Shown one piece after another: positions 17,304 through 27,950 of a stretch of DNA of 64,000 bases. The position numbers were made by a program, and so were the translations under genes. Source of the DNA: Ensifer adhaerens. Its GTDB lineage: Bacteria > Pseudomonadota > Alphaproteobacteria > Rhizobiales > Rhizobiaceae. The notes under the pieces are model-generated. The model was not told the DNA's origin. It worked only from the letters and a program-made list of their open reading frames with translations, and ran no database searches. How positions within the stretch are numbered: position 1 is the stretch's first letter; the number at the start of each line of letters is the position of its first letter. The stretch covers positions 2,514,509 to 2,578,508 of the forward strand of contig NZ_JABEKT010000001.1 in assembly GCF_013283195.1 (NCBI RefSeq), in the 5' to 3' direction.

Positions 17304-18143
17304 TCACGCTGCCCGCTGCGTCAGCAATTGCGCCAGCAGACGCTCAGCTTCTGCAGTTCCCTCCGCTTCGGCGGCGCCACCGCGCATCTGATGCCAGGTG
17401 ATCAGCTCCATGGTGCCGTCGTGGTGCTCGGCGATCGCCGTGCAGCTTTCGACCCAGTCGCCGGTGTTGATGTAGCGGATGTCGCCGATGTCTTCGATGA
17501 CGGCATGGTGGATATGGCCACAGATCACCCCTTGGGCGTCGTGACGTCTGGCCTCGTCGGCGACCACCTTCTGGAACTCGCCGATGAAGTTGACGGCGTG
17601 TTTCACCTGCAGCTTCGCCCAGGAAGAGAACGACCAATAGGGCATGCCGAGCCGGCGGCGAATGGCGGCGAGACCGATATTGATGGCGATTGCCGTGTCG
17701 TAGGCCCAGTCGCCGAGATAGGCGAGGATGCGGGCATTGCGCACGACCACGTCGAACTCGTCGCCATGCAAGACCAGATAATTGCGGCCGTCGGCGCCCT
17801 TGTGCATGTGGCGCTGCGCCACCTCGATGCCGCCAAAGTGAACGCCCGGAAAATCGCGCATGAATTCGTCGTGGTTGCCGGGGATATAGATGATGCGCGT
17901 GCCCTTGCGCGCCTTGCGCAAAAGCTTCTGGACAACGTCGTTGCAGTTCTGCGGCCAATACCAGCTGCGCTTCAACCGCCAGCCATCGACGATGTCGCCA
18001 ACGAGAACGATGGTTTCCGCCTCGTGATACCGCAGGAAATCAATGAGAAAGTCGGTCTTGGCCGCCTTGGAGCCGAGGTGGACGTCGGAGATGAACAACG
18101 TCCTGAGATGTCTTACGGAGTTGTCTTGCGGCGCCGCCATCAT
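17304..18143 (-). CDS. Metallophosphoesterase, LpxH-like
   Basis: 279-residue calcineurin-type phosphoesterase with all five metal-binding motifs: FISDVHLG, VGDIVDGW, PGNHDEF, HGDEFD and CGHIHHA. It belongs with UDP-2,3-diacylglucosamine pyrophosphatase-like proteins, but most alphaproteobacteria make lipid A with the unrelated LpxI, so the LpxH activity is not assured. I chose the ATG at 18143 with GAGG upstream; a TTG at 18182 is the alternative. The gene is divergent from dme. Confidence 0.8.
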   Translation of the reverse strand: MMAAPQDNSVRHLRTLFISDVHLGSKAAKTDFLIDFLRYHEAETIVLVGDIVDGWRLKRSWYWPQNCNDVVQKLLRKARKGTRIIYIPGNHDEFMRDFPGVHFGGIEVAQRHMHKGADGRNYLVLHGDEFDVVVRNARILAYLGDWAYDTAIAINIGLAAIRRRLGMPYWSFSSWAKLQVKHAVNFIGEFQKVVADEARRHDAQGVICGHIHHAVIEDIGDIRYINTGDWVESCTAIAEHHDGTMELITWHQMRGGAAEAEGTAEAERLLAQLLTQRAA

Positions 18144-18318
18144 ACCAGCCTCGTCTTGATTGAGCCTTCTGGGGCCCGTCAAAACCAGACTCGTGTTTCA
18201 GGAAGATGACACGGACGCCGGCCGCTTCGTCGCACCGGCGCAAAAGAACCGCGCAAAAACTGTACGCGGTTCGCAATTCGTGCCACAAGGCCACGTCCAA
18301 AAAAGAGGAATGCAGACT

Positions 18319-20631
18319 ATGAGCACGGGCGACAAAAACAAATCCCACACCGGTCCGGCCAGCGGCGATATCGACCAGCAGGCTCTTTTCTTCCATCGTT
18401 ACCCGCGCCCGGGGAAGCTCGAAATCCAGCCCACCAAGCCGCTCGGCAACCAGCGCGACCTCGCGCTCGCCTATTCGCCCGGCGTGGCTGCGCCCTGCAT
18501 CGCCATCCGCGACAACCCGGAAACGGCAGCCGACTACACGGCGCGCGCCAATCTTGTGGCGGTTATCTCCAACGGCACGGCCGTTCTCGGCCTCGGCAAC
18601 ATCGGTCCGCTTGCCTCCAAGCCCGTGATGGAAGGCAAGGCCGTCCTTTTCAAGAAATTCGCCGGCATCGACGTCTTCGACATCGAGATCGATGCGGCAA
18701 GCATCGAGCGCATGGTCGACGTCATCTCGGCGTTGGAGCCGACCTTCGGCGGCATCAACCTCGAAGACATCAAGGCACCGGAATGCTTCGAGGTCGAGCG
18801 CCAGCTGCGTGAAAAAATGCAGATCCCCGTCTTCCATGACGACCAGCATGGCACCGCCATCATCGTTGCGGCCGCGATCCTCAACGGCCTGGAGCTGGCC
18901 GGCAAGGACATCGCCAAGGCCAAGATCGTCACCTCGGGTGCCGGTGCTGCAGCGCTTGCCTGTCTCAACCTGCTCGTCACGCTGGGCGCCAAGATCGAAA
19001 ACATCTGGGTGCACGACCTCGAAGGCCTTGTCTACAAGGGCCGCGAAGTTCTGATGGACCAATGGAAATCGGTCTACGCCCAGGAAAGCGACAACCGGGT
19101 GCTTGCAGACAGCATCGGTGGCGCCGACGTCTTCCTCGGCCTGTCGGCGGCCGGCGTGCTGAAGCCGGAACTACTGGTACAGATGGCGGAAAAGCCGCTG
19201 ATCATGGCACTGGCCAACCCGACGCCCGAGATCATGCCGGAAGCCGCCCGTGCGGCACGCCCCGACGCCATGATCTGCACCGGCCGTTCGGACTTCCCCA
19301 ACCAGGTCAACAACGTGCTCTGCTTCCCGCACATCTTCCGCGGTGCGCTCGACTGCGGCGCAAGCACGATCAACGAAGAAATGAAAATGGCGGCCGTCCG
19401 CGCCATCGCCGGCCTTGCCCGCGAGGAGCCATCGGATGTCGCTGCCCGCGCCTACTCCGGCGAGACGCCGGTCTTCGGCCCTGACTACCTGATCCCCTCG
19501 CCCTTCGACCAGCGCCTGATCCTGAGGATCGCGCCGGCCGTCGCCAAGGCTGCTGAAGAGAGCGGTGTCGCCACTCGTCCGATCCAGGATTACGACGCCT
19601 ATCTCGACAAGCTCAACCGCTTCGTCTTCCGCTCCGGCTTCATCATGAAGCCGGTCTTTGCCGCCGCCAAGAACGCGCAGAAGAACCGCGTGATCTTTGC
19701 CGAAGGCGAAGACGAGCGCGTGCTGCGCGCAGCCCAGGTGCTGCTGGAGGAAGGCACAGCCCGCCCGATCCTGATCGGCCGTCCGCAGATCATCGAGACG
19801 CGCCTGCGTCGCTACGGCCTGCGCATTCGTCCTGATGTCGATTTCGAAGTGGTCAACCCCGAAGGCGACCCGCGCTATCGTGACTATGTCGAGGACTATT
19901 TCGCCCTTGTCGGCCGCCTCGGCGTCATTCCGGAAGCAGCCCGTACGATCGTGCGCACCAACACCACGGTCATCGGGGCGCTTGCCGTCAAGCGCGGCGA
20001 AGCCGACGCACTGATCTGCGGTGTCGAAGGACGCTACAGCAAGCACCTGCGCGACGTCTCGCAGATCATCGGCAAGCGCGAAGGCGTTCTCGACTTCTCG
20101 GCACTGAGCCTGCTCATCTCACAGCGCGGCGCAACGTTCTTCACGGACACCTATGTCAGCTATTGCCCGAGCGCCGAAGAAATCGCCCAGACGACAGTCA
20201 TGGCGGCACAGGAAATCCGCCGCTTCGGCATCACGCCGCATGCCGCCCTTGTCTCGCACTCGAACTTCGGCTCACGCGATTCCGAAAGCGCCACCAAGAT
20301 GCGTCAGGCATTGCAGCTCGTGCGCGAACTTGCGCCCGACCTCGAAGTGGATGGCGAAATGCATGGTGATTCGGCCATCTCCGAGGTTCTGCGCCAGCGC
20401 GTCATGCCCAACAGCACGCTTTCGGGCGAAGCCAACCTGCTGGTCTTCCCGAATCTCGATGCCGCCAACATCACGCTCGGCGTCGTCAAGACGATGACGG
20501 ACAGCCTGCATGTCGGCCCGATCCTGCTTGGCTCGGCACTGCCGGCGCACATCCTGTCGCCGTCCGTGACCTCACGCGGCGTCGTTAACATGGCAGCACT
20601 CGCTGTCGTTGAAGCCAGCCATCCGGGTTGA
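18319..20631 (+). CDS. dme: NAD-dependent malic enzyme (malic-phosphotransacetylase chimera)
   Basis: 770-residue chimera: residues ~1-440 form the malic enzyme (malate to pyruvate and CO2 with reduction of NAD), and ~440-770 a phosphate acetyltransferase-like domain that in S. meliloti Dme is thought to be catalytically silent and structural/regulatory. The nucleotide loop [14 protein letters not shown] and the metal/substrate motif FHDDQHGTA are intact. In S. meliloti Dme is needed for symbiotic nitrogen fixation on dicarboxylates. I chose the ATG at 18319 because AGAGGA lies about 10 bases upstream and the length then equals the known 770; the ATG at 18310 sits on that ribosome site. Confidence 0.95.
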   Translation: MSTGDKNKSHTGPASGDIDQQALFFHRYPRPGKLEIQPTKPLGNQRDLALAYSPGVAAPCIAIRDNPETAADYTARANLVAVISNGTAVLGLGNIGPLASKPVMEGKAVLFKKFAGIDVFDIEIDAASIERMVDVISALEPTFGGINLEDIKAPECFEVERQLREKMQIPVFHDDQHGTAIIVAAAILNGLELAGKDIAKAKIVTSGAGAAALACLNLLVTLGAKIENIWVHDLEGLVYKGREVLMDQWKSVYAQESDNRVLADSIGGADVFLGLSAAGVLKPELLVQMAEKPLIMALANPTPEIMPEAARAARPDAMICTGRSDFPNQVNNVLCFPHIFRGALDCGASTINEEMKMAAVRAIAGLAREEPSDVAARAYSGETPVFGPDYLIPSPFDQRLILRIAPAVAKAAEESGVATRPIQDYDAYLDKLNRFVFRSGFIMKPVFAAAKNAQKNRVIFAEGEDERVLRAAQVLLEEGTARPILIGRPQIIETRLRRYGLRIRPDVDFEVVNPEGDPRYRDYVEDYFALVGRLGVIPEAARTIVRTNTTVIGALAVKRGEADALICGVEGRYSKHLRDVSQIIGKREGVLDFSALSLLISQRGATFFTDTYVSYCPSAEEIAQTTVMAAQEIRRFGITPHAALVSHSNFGSRDSESATKMRQALQLVRELAPDLEVDGEMHGDSAISEVLRQRVMPNSTLSGEANLLVFPNLDAANITLGVVKTMTDSLHVGPILLGSALPAHILSPSVTSRGVVNMAALAVVEASHPG

Positions 20632-20640
20632 AACTTTTTG

Positions 20641-20666
20641 CAGGGCCGTCGTACCCGGCGGCCCTG
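20641..20666 (+). terminator. Probable dme terminator
   Basis: An 8-bp perfect stem CAGGGCCG / CGGCCCTG with a 10-nt loop begins 10 bp after the dme stop and is followed by TGTTTCC, a weak T-tract. Confidence 0.55.
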
Positions 20667-20751
20667 TGTTTCCGATCCGATCCTGGCAACAACCATTGTT
20701 TGTAGGATCGACAATCCACAGCAAATGCGGATGACGGTTCTGGACAAAAGG

Positions 20752-20777
20752 TGAACCCCCAACCATTGTGGGGTTCA
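20752..20777 (+). repeat. Hairpin upstream of sinR
   Basis: A perfect 8-bp stem TGAACCCC / GGGGTTCA with a 10-nt loop ends 22 bp before the sinR ATG. It could be an operator or an mRNA structure that limits ribosome access, as the ribosome site of sinR is weak. ATTGT in the loop also occurs upstream at 20694-20700. Confidence 0.45.
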
Positions 20778-20799
20778 GGGCAAGAATCGGTGTTGTGGC

Positions 20800-21537
20800 A
20801 TGACTGAACAACAGGCTGTCCTCGACATGCTGGAAATCCTGGAATGCGGAGGCTGTGTCGAGCCGGCCCATTTTTTTACGTTGATGCGACGTACCTTTCG
20901 CATCGCTCATCTCCTTTATCTTGAGGCCGAGCCCTATGCGGACGAGCTCAAGATCTGCCGCCTGCACCACACATTCGGTGCCTACGCGGCGGAGCTTTAT
21001 CTGACGCGTGGGCTCTATCGCATCGATCCGATCCTCAAGCTGGCGCTCGGCGGCGTCAGACCGGTCGAATGGACGACGGCGCGCCATCGCTTTCCCGAAT
21101 GCGAGCCGTTGTTCAAGACGGCCGAAGAGATCGGGCTCTCTAGCGAAGGCGTCGCCCTGCCGCTACCCTCGCCGGCCGGTCGCATGGCGTTGCTTGCCAT
21201 CAACGTCAACATGTCGGCGGCCGAATGGTCGATCTATCGGCGCAATCATCTGCGCGACTTCCAGCTCGCCGCCAACCTGTTTCATGCCGGCATGCTCGAG
21301 AATGCGGCCATGACGAGTGGCGCGGCAACGCGCGAGATGCGCTTGACCGGCCGTGAAACCGAGGTTCTCACCTGGTCGGCAGCCGGCAAGAGCTATTGGG
21401 AGATTGCCACCATTCTCGGCATTTCCGAGCGCACCGTGCGCTTCTTCATGACCAATGCCCGCCGCAAGCTCAACGTCGTCTCCAACACGCAGGCCGTGGC
21501 CCAGGCCGTCCGCCATGCGCTGATCCCCACAGTTTGA
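20800..21537 (+). CDS. sinR: LuxR-family quorum-sensing regulator SinR
   Basis: 245-residue regulator with an N-terminal acyl-homoserine-lactone-binding domain (about residues 20-165) and a C-terminal LuxR helix-turn-helix (residues ~178-240: LTGRETEVLTWSAAGKSYWEIATIL, then ISERTVRFFMTNARRKLNV). It lies between dme and a luxI-type gene, the arrangement of sinR-sinI in S. meliloti, where SinR activates sinI. The match in neighbours and size makes orthology likely. The autoinducer domain keeps the aromatic/acidic core only partly recognisable by eye, as is usual for SinR-like proteins. Confidence 0.92.
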   Translation: MTEQQAVLDMLEILECGGCVEPAHFFTLMRRTFRIAHLLYLEAEPYADELKICRLHHTFGAYAAELYLTRGLYRIDPILKLALGGVRPVEWTTARHRFPECEPLFKTAEEIGLSSEGVALPLPSPAGRMALLAINVNMSAAEWSIYRRNHLRDFQLAANLFHAGMLENAAMTSGAATREMRLTGRETEVLTWSAAGKSYWEIATILGISERTVRFFMTNARRKLNVVSNTQAVAQAVRHALIPTV

Positions 21538-21611
21538 TCCGGGCTAGAGCCGCTCCCCCCACGCTCTTCCGGAAACCCATCGAAATTTAGAGTAAAAAAT
21601 CCGTTACCGGT

Positions 21612-21629
21612 ACTGTCACTAGTGCCAGT
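21612..21629. promoter_or_regulatory. lux-box-like palindrome upstream of sinI
   Basis: ACTGTCACTAGTGCCAGT is symmetric at 16 of 18 positions and lies 64-81 bp before the sinI start codon, the distance expected for a LuxR-type activator overlapping or abutting the -35 element. It is the natural candidate for the SinR site. The 18-bp length and the CT(G)-N10-(C)AG layout suit LuxR-family operators. Confidence 0.65.
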
Positions 21630-21692
21630 TTCTTCTCCGCCGCCGGACTGACAGCATCACGCCATCCCCCAAAGACAAGGATGGAGAGAACG

Positions 21693-22337
21693 ATGATCAG
21701 GATCCTCAACGGCAGGACACGCGGACAGCACCCACAGGCCATCGACGAGATGTTCAAGTTGCGCAAGCGCGTCTTTCACGACTTCCTGAAATGGGACGTT
21801 CAGACCGATGGGGACTGGGAGATCGACAACTACGACAAGTCGAACCCGCTCTACATCCTGTCCTATTCGCCGGACACCGGAAAGCTGCGCGGATCGCTGA
21901 GGCTGCTGCCGACGCTTGGCCCCAACATGCTGGACGATACGTTCCCGATCCTGCTTGGCGACAACCCGGAGATCCGCAGCGCCTCGATCTGGGAATCGAG
22001 CCGCTTTTGCATCGATCCGGAAATTTCCCAGGACCGTGCTTCCAATCAGGTCACGGTTGCCGCCGCAGAACTGATGTGCGGCGTCGGCGAACTCGGACTT
22101 GCCTCCGGCATCAGCCACATCGTTACGGTCACCGACGTCTTCCTCGAGCGGATGTTCCGTCGCATGGGTTGCCCCGGCGAGCGCATCGGTGAACCGCACC
22201 GGATCGGCTCGGTCTTTGCCGTGGCGGTCGCCTGGGAAGTGACGCCGTCGCTGCTGAGCGCCATGAAGGCCGTCGCCGCGATCGAAGGCACCGTGCTTGA
22301 GCGGCCGATGTCGCTGGAAACCGCACGCGCAGCCTGA
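21693..22337 (+). CDS. sinI: Acyl-homoserine-lactone synthase SinI
   Basis: 214-residue LuxI-family synthase that makes N-acyl-homoserine lactones from S-adenosylmethionine and acyl-ACP. The conserved catalytic residues lie in LRKRVFHDFLKWDV ... DWEIDNYD (Arg, Phe, Trp, Glu and two Asp) and GSLRLLPT. In S. meliloti SinI makes long-chain AHLs (C12-C18). The ATG at 21693 has GGAGAG upstream; an in-frame ATG at 21681 overlaps that ribosome site. It lies 155 bp after sinR on the same strand with its own regulatory region. Confidence 0.95.
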   Translation: MIRILNGRTRGQHPQAIDEMFKLRKRVFHDFLKWDVQTDGDWEIDNYDKSNPLYILSYSPDTGKLRGSLRLLPTLGPNMLDDTFPILLGDNPEIRSASIWESSRFCIDPEISQDRASNQVTVAAAELMCGVGELGLASGISHIVTVTDVFLERMFRRMGCPGERIGEPHRIGSVFAVAVAWEVTPSLLSAMKAVAAIEGTVLERPMSLETARAA

Positions 22338-22392
22338 CACCGGATCGGAGCCGTCCATTCGTCCGAGAGGACGACACTGTTAACGCATTACG

Positions 22393-22424
22393 AGGCTTGT
22401 CGTTGCACACGCAGTGACAAGCCT
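22393..22424 (+). terminator. Hairpin after sinI
   Basis: A 9-bp perfect stem AGGCTTGTC / GACAAGCCT with a 14-nt loop lies 55 bp after the sinI stop. The following sequence (TATGATAGGG) has no T-run, so it may protect or punctuate the sinI message rather than terminate strongly. Confidence 0.45.
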
Positions 22425-22526
22425 TATGATAGGGCTGAAACAGGAAATGCCGACGGCGACCGATCCCGGACAACAAGGGCGGCGCAGCGCGGTTGCAGAA
22501 ATGGACGTTCGCCCTTGTTCCGGAAC

Positions 22527-24357
<1,831 letters not shown>

Positions 24358-24361
24358 CTAT

Positions 24362-24545
24362 CTTGCCAGGCCGGTCTTCTGACTTCGGATCCCCCGGCCG
24401 CTCCGCCTTCCCAGATCCGATGAAGATCCAGTGGCAAGACTTTGAGAAAACTCAAGATCCCTGGGGCAGCCGTCCCCGTCACAGCGTTGGGCACGTTCCG
24501 GAGTGACACCGGATTCCCGATTCTCCCGCGTCGCGGGCACCTGAC
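24362..24545 (-). ncRNA. Cobalamin riboswitch
   Basis: Read on the minus strand, the aptamer shows the conserved blocks in order: GGGAATCCGGTG (P3/L4 side), GCCACTG and GGGAAGGC flanking the central stem, and the B12 box AAGTCAGAAGACCGGCCTG near 24366-24386. The start codon of bluB follows about 55 nt after the aptamer, with a GC-rich segment that could act as the expression platform. It should switch bluB off when adenosylcobalamin is plentiful. Confidence 0.93.
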
Positions 24546-24620
24546 GACGCCATAAGTGCACAGCCAATCGGGAATGACAAGCAACTCGGTGGGTGCCCGC
24601 CGGCACCGTGCGAGCCTTTC

Positions 24621-24657
24621 GGCAGCGGTCGACATCGGAGACCTTTCGACCGCTGCC
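24621..24657 (-). terminator. Strong hairpin after the SDR gene
   Basis: A perfect 12-bp stem GGCAGCGGTCGA / TCGACCGCTGCC with a 13-nt loop starts 14 bp after the SDR stop codon and lies 75 bp before the riboswitch. It lacks a T-run but probably separates the SDR operon from bluB. Confidence 0.5.
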
Positions 24658-24671
24658 CTTGCGGCTCACTA

Positions 24672-25493
24672 TCAAAGCGGGGCGACGGGATGTGGCGAAC
24701 CGTCATAGCCGCCCCAGACCGACTGGTCGAAGCAGATGACCGACCCCGTCATCAGGCCGGATTCGTTCGAGGACAGATAGGCGCAGGCGCGCGCGACTTC
24801 CTTGGGATCGACAAGCCGGCCGAAAGGCTGGCTGGCGGCCGCCTTTTCCAGCCAGTCGGCTGCAGCACCGTGAAACTCTCGCTGGATGCGATCTTCCCCC
24901 TCTGAGGCCATCCATCCGATATTGAGACCGTTGACACGAATACGGTTGCGCAACAGCGCGTAAGCCGTGTTCTTGGTCAGCGTCTCCAGCGCGCCCTTGG
25001 ACGAGCAATAGGCAGCGATGAACGGCTGCCCGGCCATGGCCGACATGGAACCGATGTTGACGATCGTGCCCTGAGTACCCTCCCTTCGCATGACCTTGAC
25101 AGCCTCCTGGATCAGGAAGAACGGTGCCCGCACATTGATGGCGAACATCCGGTCGAAGAGTTCGGGGCTTGTATCGAGAATGGTGCCGCGGTCGGTGATC
25201 GCCGCCGCGTTGACCAGCGCATCGACCCGCCCGAAGGTGGCGTCGCAGGCGTTGACGACCTTTCGGGCATCCTCGACCTTTTCGAGATCCGCTTCGACAT
25301 AAAGCACCTGCGCGCCGCTCGCCTTGCGGATCTCCTCGGCTTTCGCCTCTCCCTTGGCAGTGTTGCGCCCGCAGATGACGATGCCTTCGGCCCCGCGTTC
25401 CGCAAACAGGCTGGCGATCGTTGCCCCCAACCCTTGCGTCCCACCGGTGACGATGGCGACCTTGCCGTCAAGACGGCCGTGTTGTTCGGTCAT
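24672..25493 (-). CDS. SDR-family oxidoreductase
   Basis: 273-residue classical short-chain dehydrogenase/reductase. The Rossmann glycine motif is TGGTQGLG (~residues 16-23), the NAA-type motif is VNAAAIT, and the catalytic Ser and Tyr-x3-Lys are in IGSMSAMAG and YCSSK. An Asn-Arg pair (CGRN) after beta-2 suggests NADP preference, though this is weak. It is the second gene of a pair with a PhyH-type dioxygenase, so it may oxidise or reduce the product of that enzyme. The substrate is unknown. Confidence 0.85.
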   Translation of the reverse strand: MTEQHGRLDGKVAIVTGGTQGLGATIASLFAERGAEGIVICGRNTAKGEAKAEEIRKASGAQVLYVEADLEKVEDARKVVNACDATFGRVDALVNAAAITDRGTILDTSPELFDRMFAINVRAPFFLIQEAVKVMRREGTQGTIVNIGSMSAMAGQPFIAAYCSSKGALETLTKNTAYALLRNRIRVNGLNIGWMASEGEDRIQREFHGAAADWLEKAAASQPFGRLVDPKEVARACAYLSSNESGLMTGSVICFDQSVWGGYDGSPHPVAPL

Positions 25494-25536
25494 GAAATTC
25501 CTCCCAGAGTGAAAGTGTCATCGAAACAGGAACGGC

Positions 25537-25557
25537 CCCCGGCGCCCTGCGCCGGGG
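25537..25557. repeat. GC-rich hairpin between phyH-like and SDR genes
   Basis: A perfect 9-bp stem CCCCGGCGC / GCGCCGGGG with a 3-nt loop lies in the 88-bp gap of the minus-strand gene pair. There is no T-run, so it is likely an intercistronic stabiliser or attenuator. Confidence 0.45.
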
Positions 25558-25581
25558 ACCTGACATGGCGATATCTTCCGT

Positions 25582-26775
25582 TCAGCTCAGCTTGCGCTGT
25601 GCCTGCTCTTCAAGCGCTTTGCGGAAATCCGCCTCGCTCCACCCGCCCGCCAGCGCCTCACGCATCAGCTGCGCCTGTGTTTTCGGCGCAAGGCCTCCGA
25701 GCGGCGGGTCGCGATCGAGATTGGTCGGGAAGGAATAACCTTCGGCACAGGACGCAATCGCATTGGCGACCTCACCCTTAGAAAGTGCGCCGGATGCGAT
25801 AAGAGCTGTCAGCGCCGGATAGAGCGCCGCGCTCATCTTCACGCGATCCACGGTCTCCATCGCTCGCCCGAAGGCCGACGAAACCTGCAGCAGATTGGCA
25901 ACGCGCTTGATATCGGTCGAACGGTTGCTGCCGGCGGCGTGGAACAGAGCCGGATTGAAGAAAACGACATCGCCCTTTGCAAGCGGCAACTGCACGTGAT
26001 GTTCGTCGAAATATGCGCGGAACTCCGGCCGCTTCAGCGCGAGATAGCCGGAAACGTAGGTCTGGCTATAGGGCAGGAACAGCGTTGGGCCGCTTTCAAG
26101 CGGCATATCGCAATGAGCAACCGCCCCCTGCAGCGTCAGGACAGGTGACAGCCGGTGCACATGAGCCGGATATTGCTCGATGACATCAGAGCTCTGGAAG
26201 CCGAGGTGGTAGTCGCGATGCGCCGCCTGCGACGCCCCACCCGGATTGACCCGATTGACCTGCGCCGTCATCTGATAGTTCGGACCAAGCCAGGCTTCGC
26301 TGACAAGTGCAATGATGGCATTGGCATAGTAGGCGGCAAAATTTTCAGGGCTCTTCAGGCAGTGCTTTTCGAGCGAGTTCCAGATCCGGTCGTTGGCGCC
26401 GGGCTTGGCAAAATGGTCGCCGCCGCCGCTCTTGGTGCGGTGCTGCTCCTCGATGATCGCATCGAAGATGCCGCTGGCGGCATCGATGACGGTTGTGTCG
26501 GCGTAGGCGTGCTTGAACACGGCAACACCTGGACCGGTCGCCAGCACTTCGCAGATCTCGGCCAGTGCCGCGCGGCGCCCCTCGGCCGTCGCGCAGGCTG
26601 AAACCAGGCTGGCGCTGTCATAGATCAGCACGTTCTTCTCGCAGGCGAGCGCATGCGGATAGTCCGCAAGGTTCGTCTGGCGCTCCACCTCGGCACGAAA
26701 TTCTTCGATGTCGCAGCCATCTTCGCTCAGCCACACGCGGTCGAGGCGCTGGCGCGCATTGTTGTCGGTCTTCAT
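25582..26775 (-). CDS. Phytanoyl-CoA dioxygenase (PhyH) family protein
   Basis: 397-residue Fe(II)/2-oxoglutarate-dependent oxygenase. The iron facial triad is readable as His and Asp in AHRDYHLG and the distal His in FHAAGSNRS, with the Arg/Ser that binds 2-oxoglutarate close behind. It has a longer C-terminal helical extension than simple PhyH enzymes. The start at 26775 has an excellent GAGGAGG. It is cotranscribed with the SDR gene and diverges from a LacI-type regulator, so the trio looks like a small regulated catabolic unit; the substrate is unknown. Confidence 0.8.
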   Translation of the reverse strand: MKTDNNARQRLDRVWLSEDGCDIEEFRAEVERQTNLADYPHALACEKNVLIYDSASLVSACATAEGRRAALAEICEVLATGPGVAVFKHAYADTTVIDAASGIFDAIIEEQHRTKSGGGDHFAKPGANDRIWNSLEKHCLKSPENFAAYYANAIIALVSEAWLGPNYQMTAQVNRVNPGGASQAAHRDYHLGFQSSDVIEQYPAHVHRLSPVLTLQGAVAHCDMPLESGPTLFLPYSQTYVSGYLALKRPEFRAYFDEHHVQLPLAKGDVVFFNPALFHAAGSNRSTDIKRVANLLQVSSAFGRAMETVDRVKMSAALYPALTALIASGALSKGEVANAIASCAEGYSFPTNLDRDPPLGGLAPKTQAQLMREALAGGWSEADFRKALEEQAQRKLS

Positions 26776-26875
26776 CCCGTTCCTCCTCAGAAACATTCGA
26801 TGCCCCGACTATAGGCGCCGTCCAATCATGATATAGAGCAGGAATCCATCAAAAAACCATCAGGAGAGATCGCCG

Positions 26876-27901
26876 TTGGCTCATCCGTTTCTGGTCAAGG
26901 ATATTGCTTTTCAGGCCGCGCTCAGCACCGCGACCGTCGATCGCGTCCTGAACGGGCGCCCCGGCGTGCGCCAGCAGACCGAAGCGCGCGTGAAGGCCGC
27001 CATTCGCGAGCTGGAAAAGCAGCAATCCGGATTGGAGATCCAGGGCCAGAGGCGGACGATCGACGTGGTGATGGAGGCACCGGAGCGTTTTACCGATGCG
27101 GTCAGAGAGGCATTCGAAACCGAAGCGCCGACCTTCATGCCAACGACGTTCCGTTGTCGCTTCCACTTCGCCGAGACGATGCGCCAGCAGGACATCGCCC
27201 AGCTTCTCGACCGCATTCGGTTGCGCGGAACCGATGGGGTGGTGTTGAAAGCGCCTGATATGCCTGAAGTCGCGGGCGCCGTCGCCCGCCTGGAACAGGC
27301 GGGTATCCCGGTGATTACGCTTGTCACCGACCTGCCGAATTCGGCGCGGACCGCCTATGCCGGCGCAGACAACCGTGCGGCCGGCGAAACGGCGGCCTAT
27401 CTCATCGGCGAACGCTTCGCTGAACGCTCCGCGACCGTGCTCGTGACAATTTCAAGCAGTCGTTTCCGTGGCGAGGAGGAACGCGAAATCGGCTTTCGCC
27501 GCGTGCTGCGTGAACACTATCCGGCAATCCGCATTGTCGAGATCAGCGAAGGCCATGGCAAGGACACCGAGACCGGTGCGCTTGCGGCAAAGGCGCTTGC
27601 GGCACACGCCGACATCAATGCAGCCTATTCCATTGGCGGCGGCAACCGCGCTGTGCTCGCGGCGTTCGAGCGCGTCGGTCGCGATTGCACGTTGTTCATC
27701 GCCCATGACCTCGATCACGACAACCTGGCGCTGCTGCGCGAACGCCGGATCCATTTCGTCCTGCACCATGACCTGCGCAGCGACGCCCGCATGGCCTTCC
27801 GCGCCATTCTCGCCGGGAGAAGCGGCAACGGTCAGAAGCCGGCCGGGGCGCGGCTGTCGGCCGTGGAGGTGATTACGCCCTACAACGTGCCCGTCGCCTG
27901 A
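26876..27901 (+). CDS. LacI-family transcriptional regulator
   Basis: 341-residue regulator with an N-terminal LacI helix-turn-helix (VKDIAFQAALSTATVDRVLNGRPGV) and a periplasmic-binding-protein-like effector domain (residues ~60-330, e.g. GIPVITLVTDLPNSARTAYAGADN). The fold resembles sugar-binding LacI members and suggests a sugar or polyol inducer. It starts with TTG at 26876, backed by CAGGAGAG 7 bases upstream. Divergent from the PhyH/SDR pair, which it probably controls. Confidence 0.88.
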   Translation: MAHPFLVKDIAFQAALSTATVDRVLNGRPGVRQQTEARVKAAIRELEKQQSGLEIQGQRRTIDVVMEAPERFTDAVREAFETEAPTFMPTTFRCRFHFAETMRQQDIAQLLDRIRLRGTDGVVLKAPDMPEVAGAVARLEQAGIPVITLVTDLPNSARTAYAGADNRAAGETAAYLIGERFAERSATVLVTISSSRFRGEEEREIGFRRVLREHYPAIRIVEISEGHGKDTETGALAAKALAAHADINAAYSIGGGNRAVLAAFERVGRDCTLFIAHDLDHDNLALLRERRIHFVLHHDLRSDARMAFRAILAGRSGNGQKPAGARLSAVEVITPYNVPVA

Positions 27902-27922
27902 GCGGAGCGGCCCGCAATGACA

Positions 27923-27944
27923 GGCCCCGCGATGAAGCGGGGCC
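27923..27944. terminator. Convergent terminator hairpin
   Basis: A perfect 8-bp stem GGCCCCGC / GCGGGGCC with a 6-nt loop lies between the LacI gene (plus strand) and the oxidoreductase gene (minus strand). The symmetric position suggests bidirectional use, though T-runs are absent. Confidence 0.5.
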
Positions 27945-27950
27945 GGTCCG

